Assembly: GCA_035771175.1 (NCBI GenBank)
Contig: CM069594.1
Location: 11,036,620 to 11,100,619 of the forward strand
Direction: 5' to 3'
DNA from: Paratinospora sagittata
Taxonomy: Eukaryota; Streptophyta; Magnoliopsida; Ranunculales; Menispermaceae
DNA length: 64,000 bases
The number at the start of each line of letters is the position of its first letter. The first letter of the stretch is position 1. Position numbers and translations under genes: made by a program. The notes beneath the pieces are model-generated. The model was not told the origin of the DNA. It saw only the letters and a program-made list of their open reading frames with translations, and made no database searches. Positions 58,501 to 64,000 of this stretch are shown in pieces.

Positions 58501-61500
58501 TGTTTGATGTGTTCTTGATGCAAGATAGGTGATGTGTTTTTTTTTGTTGTGATATCTTACCGAGACCACTTCGTGTACTTACAGTTTAAAACAATGGATA
58601 GCCTTTGCAAATCTAAGCACAAAAGAGATAAAATGAAGAACTTGCTGAACAATGATGTTATCATCAAGACAGATTGCAATTTTTATTATATTCGAAGTTT
58701 GTTTTGGCAAATGCAAGAATCATTACTCTCTTCTCACGAAAAACTCTTCGGAAAGCTCAATCTAACTTGCAAAAATCGTGTGTTGTATTTTTGAAAATCA
58801 GAGAATGTGCGTTTTACAAAATTAGAAGTTGCGGGTTAAAAAGCAAGAGAGTACAAAATGCTTTGAATTCAAAACATTGTTTAATCTAAAGTTGTTTTGG
58901 GCGTGTGAGGCAATGGGAATCATCTAGGTGTTTGTAGAGAATATTTCAATTAAGCTAACCAGGCAAAACTGTGTAAGGAATAGAAAAATCGAGCAAGTAG
59001 AAGTGCCCACATTTTTCTCGTTAGAAATATCAGATTTTAGTCTAAGACGTGGATAGCGTGGTATTGGGTTATGTATCATGCTCTCTATTGACAGATAGCA
59101 GGCTATAACAGGTCGATATACACAAACCCGAAAGCTCGAGTTTTTCAGACTTTCAGATAGCGTGTTATCAAGGCCTATAGCGCGCTATTGCCCATTTTAA
59201 TAAAAATGGAAAGATCACGACAACAACTCTATAGCGAATTATCAAAGGGGATAGCGCGTTATAGACAATTTTCCAAAAAATAAATGTTTTATTATTGAAC
59301 CCTATCAGCGTGCCATCAACACTGATAGTGCCCTAGTGCCTTCTAGAAAATTTTGGCAACTTGCGGGATAGCCTTATTTTTGAAAAATTAATATTTTGAC
59401 TCTCAAGAACCATTCCATTGACTCAAAACATATTGATATAAGATTAAAAACTTTTAAATAATTCAAAACTCATTGAAATTATGATTAAAACCTTTCGAAA
59501 AACATTTTTTCAAAATGAAGTACTATATCGAAGTGATTTTGAAGACTTTGCAATTGTCAGAATTTTAGTGCTGAGATTGATCGAGAGGTTACCCTACACA
59601 CCAAAGAAAAAACTAATGCATTAGACATGAGATATGTCTTCGTTCTTCGAGCTTGATCTTTGTAGGCTTCGATAGCTATTGTTTGATGTGTTGTTGATGA
59701 TTAGTTGTAGCCCTTAGAAAAAAAATACTGGTGATGTGCTCTTGTTTGATGTGTTCTCTTACCGAGAAAACTTCGTATACTTACAGTTTAAAACAATAGA
59801 TAGCCTCTGGAAATCTAAGCACAAAAGGGATAAAATGAAGAACTTGCGAAATAATGAGGTTATCTTCAAGATAGTTTGTAATTTTTTTTCAGCTCGAAGG
59901 TTGTTTATGCAAATGCAAGAATCACGACTTTTTTCTATTTAAACACTCTTTGGAATGCTTAATCTAACTTGCAAAAATCGGGTGTGTTGTATTTTTGAAA
60001 ATCAGAGAATGAGTGTTTTATAAAATCAGAAGTTGCAGGTTAAAGAGCAAGAGAGTACAAAATGATTTGAATTGAAAACATTGTTTAATCTAAAGTTGTT
60101 TTGGGCGTGCGAGACAATGGGAATCATATAGGTGTTAGTAGAGAATATTTCAATTAAGATAACCTGGAAAAACTGTGTAAGGAATAGAAAAATCGAGCAA
60201 CCAGAAATGGATAGCGTGCTACTGGGTTGTGTATCATGTTATGTATTGACAGATAGGAGGCTATAGCAAGTCGATATACACAAACTAGAGAGCTCGAGTT
60301 TTTCAGACTTTCCAATAACGTGTTATCAAGACCTATAGCGCGCTATTGCACATTTTCCTAAAAATTCAAAGATCACGGCAACAGCTTTATAGCGAGTTAT
60401 CAAAGGGTTCCAGAAAATAAATGTTTTATTATAGAACCCTATCAGCGTGCTATCAACACTGATAGTGCGCTAGTGCCTTCTGGAAAATTTTGGCAAATTG
60501 TTGGATAGCCTTATTTTTGAAAAATTAATATTTTGACACTCAAGAACCATTCCATTGACACAAAACATATTGGTATAAGAGTAAAAAGTTTTAAATAATT
60601 CAAAACTGATTGAAATTATGATTAAAACCTTTCGAAAAACATTTTTTCAAAATGAAATACTATATCGAAGTGATTTTGAAGACTTTGCAATTTTCAGAGT
60701 TTTAGTGCTGAGATTGATCTAGAAGTTACCCTACACACCAAAGATACAACTAAGGCATTAGACATGAGATATATCTTCGTTCTTCGAGCTTGATCTTTAA
60801 AGACTTCGATAGCTATTGTTTGATGTGTTCTTGATGCGAGACAGGTGATGTGTTCTTTTTTGTTGTGATATTTTACCGAGACCACTTCATATATTTACAG
60901 TTTAAAACAATGGATAGCCTCTGCAAATCTAAGCACAAAAGGGATAAAACGAAGAACTTGCTGAACAATAATGTTATCATCAAGACAGAATGCAATTTTG
61001 ATTCAATTCGAAGCTTGTTTTGGCAAATGCAAGAATCGTTACTCTCTTCTCTTGAAAAACTCTTCGGAAACCTCAATCTAACTTGCAATAATCGTGTGTG
61101 TTGTATTTTTGAAAATCAGAGAATGAGTGTTTTATAAAATTAGAAGTTGCGGGTTAAAGAGCAAGAGAGTACAAAATGATTTGAATTCAAAACATTATTT
61201 AATCTAAATTTGTTTTGGGCGTGCGAAACAATGGGAATCATGTAGGTCTTAGTAGAGAATATTTAATTAAGATAACCTGGCAAAACTACGTAAGGAATAG
61301 AAAAATCGAGCAAACAGAAGTGCCCACATTTTTCTCATTGGAAATATCAGATTTTTGTCTCAGACGTGGATAGCGTGCTATTGGGTTGTGCATCATGATC
61401 TCTATTGACAGATAGCAGGCTATAGCAGGTCGATATACACAAACCCGAGAACTCGAGTTTTTTAGACTTTTCGATAGCGTGTTATCAAGGTCTATAGCGC

Positions 61501-64000
61501 GCTATTGCCCATTTTACTAAAAATGGAACGGCAACAGCTCTATAGCGAGTTATTAAAGGGGATAGTGCGCTATAGACAATTTTCCAAAAAAATAAATGTT
61601 TTATTATTGAACCCTATCAGCGTGCTATCGACACGGATAGTGCGCTAGTGCCTTTTGAAAAGTTTTGGCAAATTACTGGATAGCCTTATTTTTGAAAAAT
61701 TAGTATTTTAACACTCAAGAACCATTCCATTTACTCAAAACACTTTGATATAAGATTAAGCACTTTTAATTAATTCAAAACTCATTGAAATTATGATTAA
61801 AACCTTTCGGAAATTTTTTTTTCAAAATGTAATACTATATCGAAGTGATTTTGAAGACTTTGCAATTTTCAGAGTTTTAGTGCTGAGATTGATCGAGAGT
61901 TTACCCTGCACACCAAAGATCGAACTAATGCATTAGACATGAGATATGCCTTCGTTCTTCGAGCTTGATCTTTGTAGACTTCGAAAGCTATTGTTTGATG
62001 TGTTCTTGATGCAAGACAGGTGATGCATTCTTTTTTGTTTTGTTATCTTGCCGAGAACACTTCATATACTTACAGTTTATAACAATAGATAGCCTCTGGA
62101 AATCTCAGCACAAAAGGGATAAAATGAAGTACTTGCTGAACAATGACATTATCATCGAGGCAGATTGCAATTTTGATTCAGTTCGAAGGTTGTTTGGGCA
62201 AATGCAAGAATCACGACTTTCTTCTATTTAAACACTCTTTGGAAAGCTCAATGTAACTTGCCAAAATCGTGTGTGTTGGATTTTTGAAAATCAGAGAATG
62301 AGTGTTTTATAAAATTAGAAGTTGCAGGTTAAAGAGCAAGAGAGTACAAAATGATTTGAATTCAAAACATTGTTTAATCTAAAGTTGTTTTGGGCGTGCG
62401 AGACAATGGGAATCATCTAGGTGTTAGTAGAGAATATTTTAATTAAGATAACCTGGAAAAACTGTGTGAGGAATAGAAAAATCGAGCAAGCATAAATTCC
62501 CACATTTTTCTCGTTAGAAATATCATATTTTGGTCTCAGACATGGATAACGTGCTTTTGGGTTGTGTATCATGTTCTCTATTGACAGATAGCAGGCTATA
62601 GCAGGTCGATATACACAAACCCGAGTGCTCGAATTTTTCAGACTTTACGGTAGCGTGTTATCAAGGCCTATAGCTCGCTATTGCCCCTTTTACTAAAAAT
62701 GGAAAGATCACGGCAACAGCTTTATACCTAGTTTTCAGAAAAACAAATTTTTTATTATTGAACCCTATCAGCGTGCTATAAACACTGATAGTGCGCTAGT
62801 GCCTTCTGGAAAATTTTGGCAAATTGCTGGATAGACTTATTTTTCAAAAATTAATATTTTGACACTCAAGAACTATTCCATTGACTCAAAACATATTGAT
62901 ATAAGATTAAAAACTTTTAAATAATTCAAAACTCCTTGAAATTATGATTAAAACCTTTCGGAAAACATTTTTCAAAATGAAATACTATATCAAAGTGATT
63001 TTGAAGACTTTGCAATTTCTAGAGTTTTAGTGTTGAGATTGATCGAGAGGTTACCCTACACACCAAACATCAAACTAATGCATTAGACATGAGATATGAC
63101 TTAGTTCTTCGAGCTTGATTTTTGTAGACTTCGATAGCTATTTTTTGATGTGTTGTTGATGATTAGTTGTAGCTCTTAGAAAAAAAATTACAGGTGATGT
63201 GTTCTTGTTTGATGTGTTCTCGTACCAAGAACACTTCACATACTTAGAGCTTAAAACAATAGATTGCCTCTGTAAATCTTAGCACAAAAGGGATAAAATG
63301 AAGAACTTGCGAAATAATGAGGTTATCTTCTAGGTTGTTTGCAGTTTTGATTCAGTTAAAAGGTTGTTTGGGCCAATGCAAGAATCACGACTTTTTTCTA
63401 TTTAAACAATCTTTGGAAAGCTTAATTTAACTTGCAAAAACCATGTGTGTTGTATTTTTAAAAATCAGAGAATGAGTGTTTTATAAAATTAGAAGTTGCA
63501 GGTTAAAGGGCAAGAGAGTACAAAATGATTTGAATTCAAAACATTGTTTAATCTAAAGTTGTTTTGGGTGTGCGAGACAATGGGAATCATCGAGGTGTTA
63601 ATAGAGAACATTTCAATTAAGATAACCTGGAAAAATAGTGTCTGGAATAGAAAAATCGAGCAAGCAGAAGTGCCCACATTTTTCACGTTAGAAATATCAG
63701 ATTTTTGTCTTAGACGTGGATAGCGTGGTATTGGGTTGTGTATCATGGTCTCTATTGACAGATAGCAGGCTATAGCAGGTCGATATACACAAACCTGAGA
63801 GCTCGAGTTTTTTAGACTTTCCGATAGCGTGTTATCAAGGCCTGTAGCGCGCTATTGCCCATTTTACTAAAATTGAAAAGATCACGGCAACAACTTTATA
63901 GCGAGTTACCAAATGAGATAGCATACTATAGACAATTTTCCAAAAAAATAAATGTTTTATTATTGAACTGTATCAGCGTGCTATCAACACTGATAGTGCG
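55549..64000. repeat. Satellite block 4, to the right edge
   Basis: Continues the monomer interrupted at 47,427. Units start at 56,278 (B), 57,362 (B), 58,528 (A), 59,730 (B), 60,844 (A), 62,019 (mosaic of A linker and B body) and 63,193 (B, runs off the window); lengths 1,084, 1,166, 1,202, 1,114, 1,175 and 1,174. Units at 56,278 and 59,730 share the same internal deletion (AGAAATGGATAGCGTGCTAC). There is no B-prime unit in this block and no gene. Confidence 0.92.

Overview
This window is plant nuclear heterochromatin: a long satellite array invaded by Ty3/gypsy LTR retrotransposons. The evidence for a plant is the Tekay/Del-type chromovirus coding region (gag, protease, RT, RNase H, integrase, C-terminal chromodomain), a primer-binding site matching initiator-Met tRNA, and a long solo LTR of the same general kind. 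I see no host gene, tRNA, rRNA or bacterial-type operon. The species cannot be named from the sequence.

Layout. 1-2,587: the 5' end of element A (minus strand), comprising an AT-rich tandem leader, PBS and 5' LTR; its body lies left of the window. 2,588-31,540: about 25.5 monomers of a satellite with a unit of about 1.05-1.2 kb. Of these, 14 monomers (8,394-24,567) form a homogenised block with a nearly invariant 1,157-bp period; those on either side are diverged. 31,541-39,224: element B (minus), with 5' LTR, PBS, leader, an extra upstream ORF ('ORF X'), gag, PR, RT, RNase H and a broken integrase; the 3' part and 3' LTR are missing. 39,225-42,339: satellite. 42,340-45,148: a 2.8-kb solo LTR (plus), TG...CA, with near-perfect 5-bp flanking repeats. 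45,149-47,427: satellite. 47,428-55,548: element C (minus), with 3' LTR, polypurine tract, a 165-codon ORF in the env position ('ORF Y'), chromodomain/integrase, RNase H, RT, PR, gag, a spacer and the C-terminal part of ORF X. Where its 5' LTR should be, C ends in a 277-bp foldback. The whole of C is flanked by a perfect 5-bp direct repeat, GAAGT. 55,549-64,000: satellite.

How the parts relate. A, B and C are copies of one chromovirus family, and each shows a different part. The inferred full order is 5' LTR, PBS, tandem AT leader, ORF X, spacer, gag, PR, RT, RNase H, IN, chromodomain, ORF Y, PPT, 3' LTR. All visible gag-pol copies are dead through frameshifts, nonsense codons and lost catalytic or zinc residues. 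The satellite has two main subfamilies (A-type and B-type) plus a derived, amplified one (B-prime). B-prime arose from B-type by two rearrangements, and one diverged monomer still carries only the first. Each monomer contains a cluster of degenerate GATAGCGCGCTATC-like palindromes.

The most unusual items are the chimeric terminus of element C, the stepwise origin and dimeric amplification of the B-prime satellite, the palindrome cluster, and the two extra ORFs of the chromovirus family.
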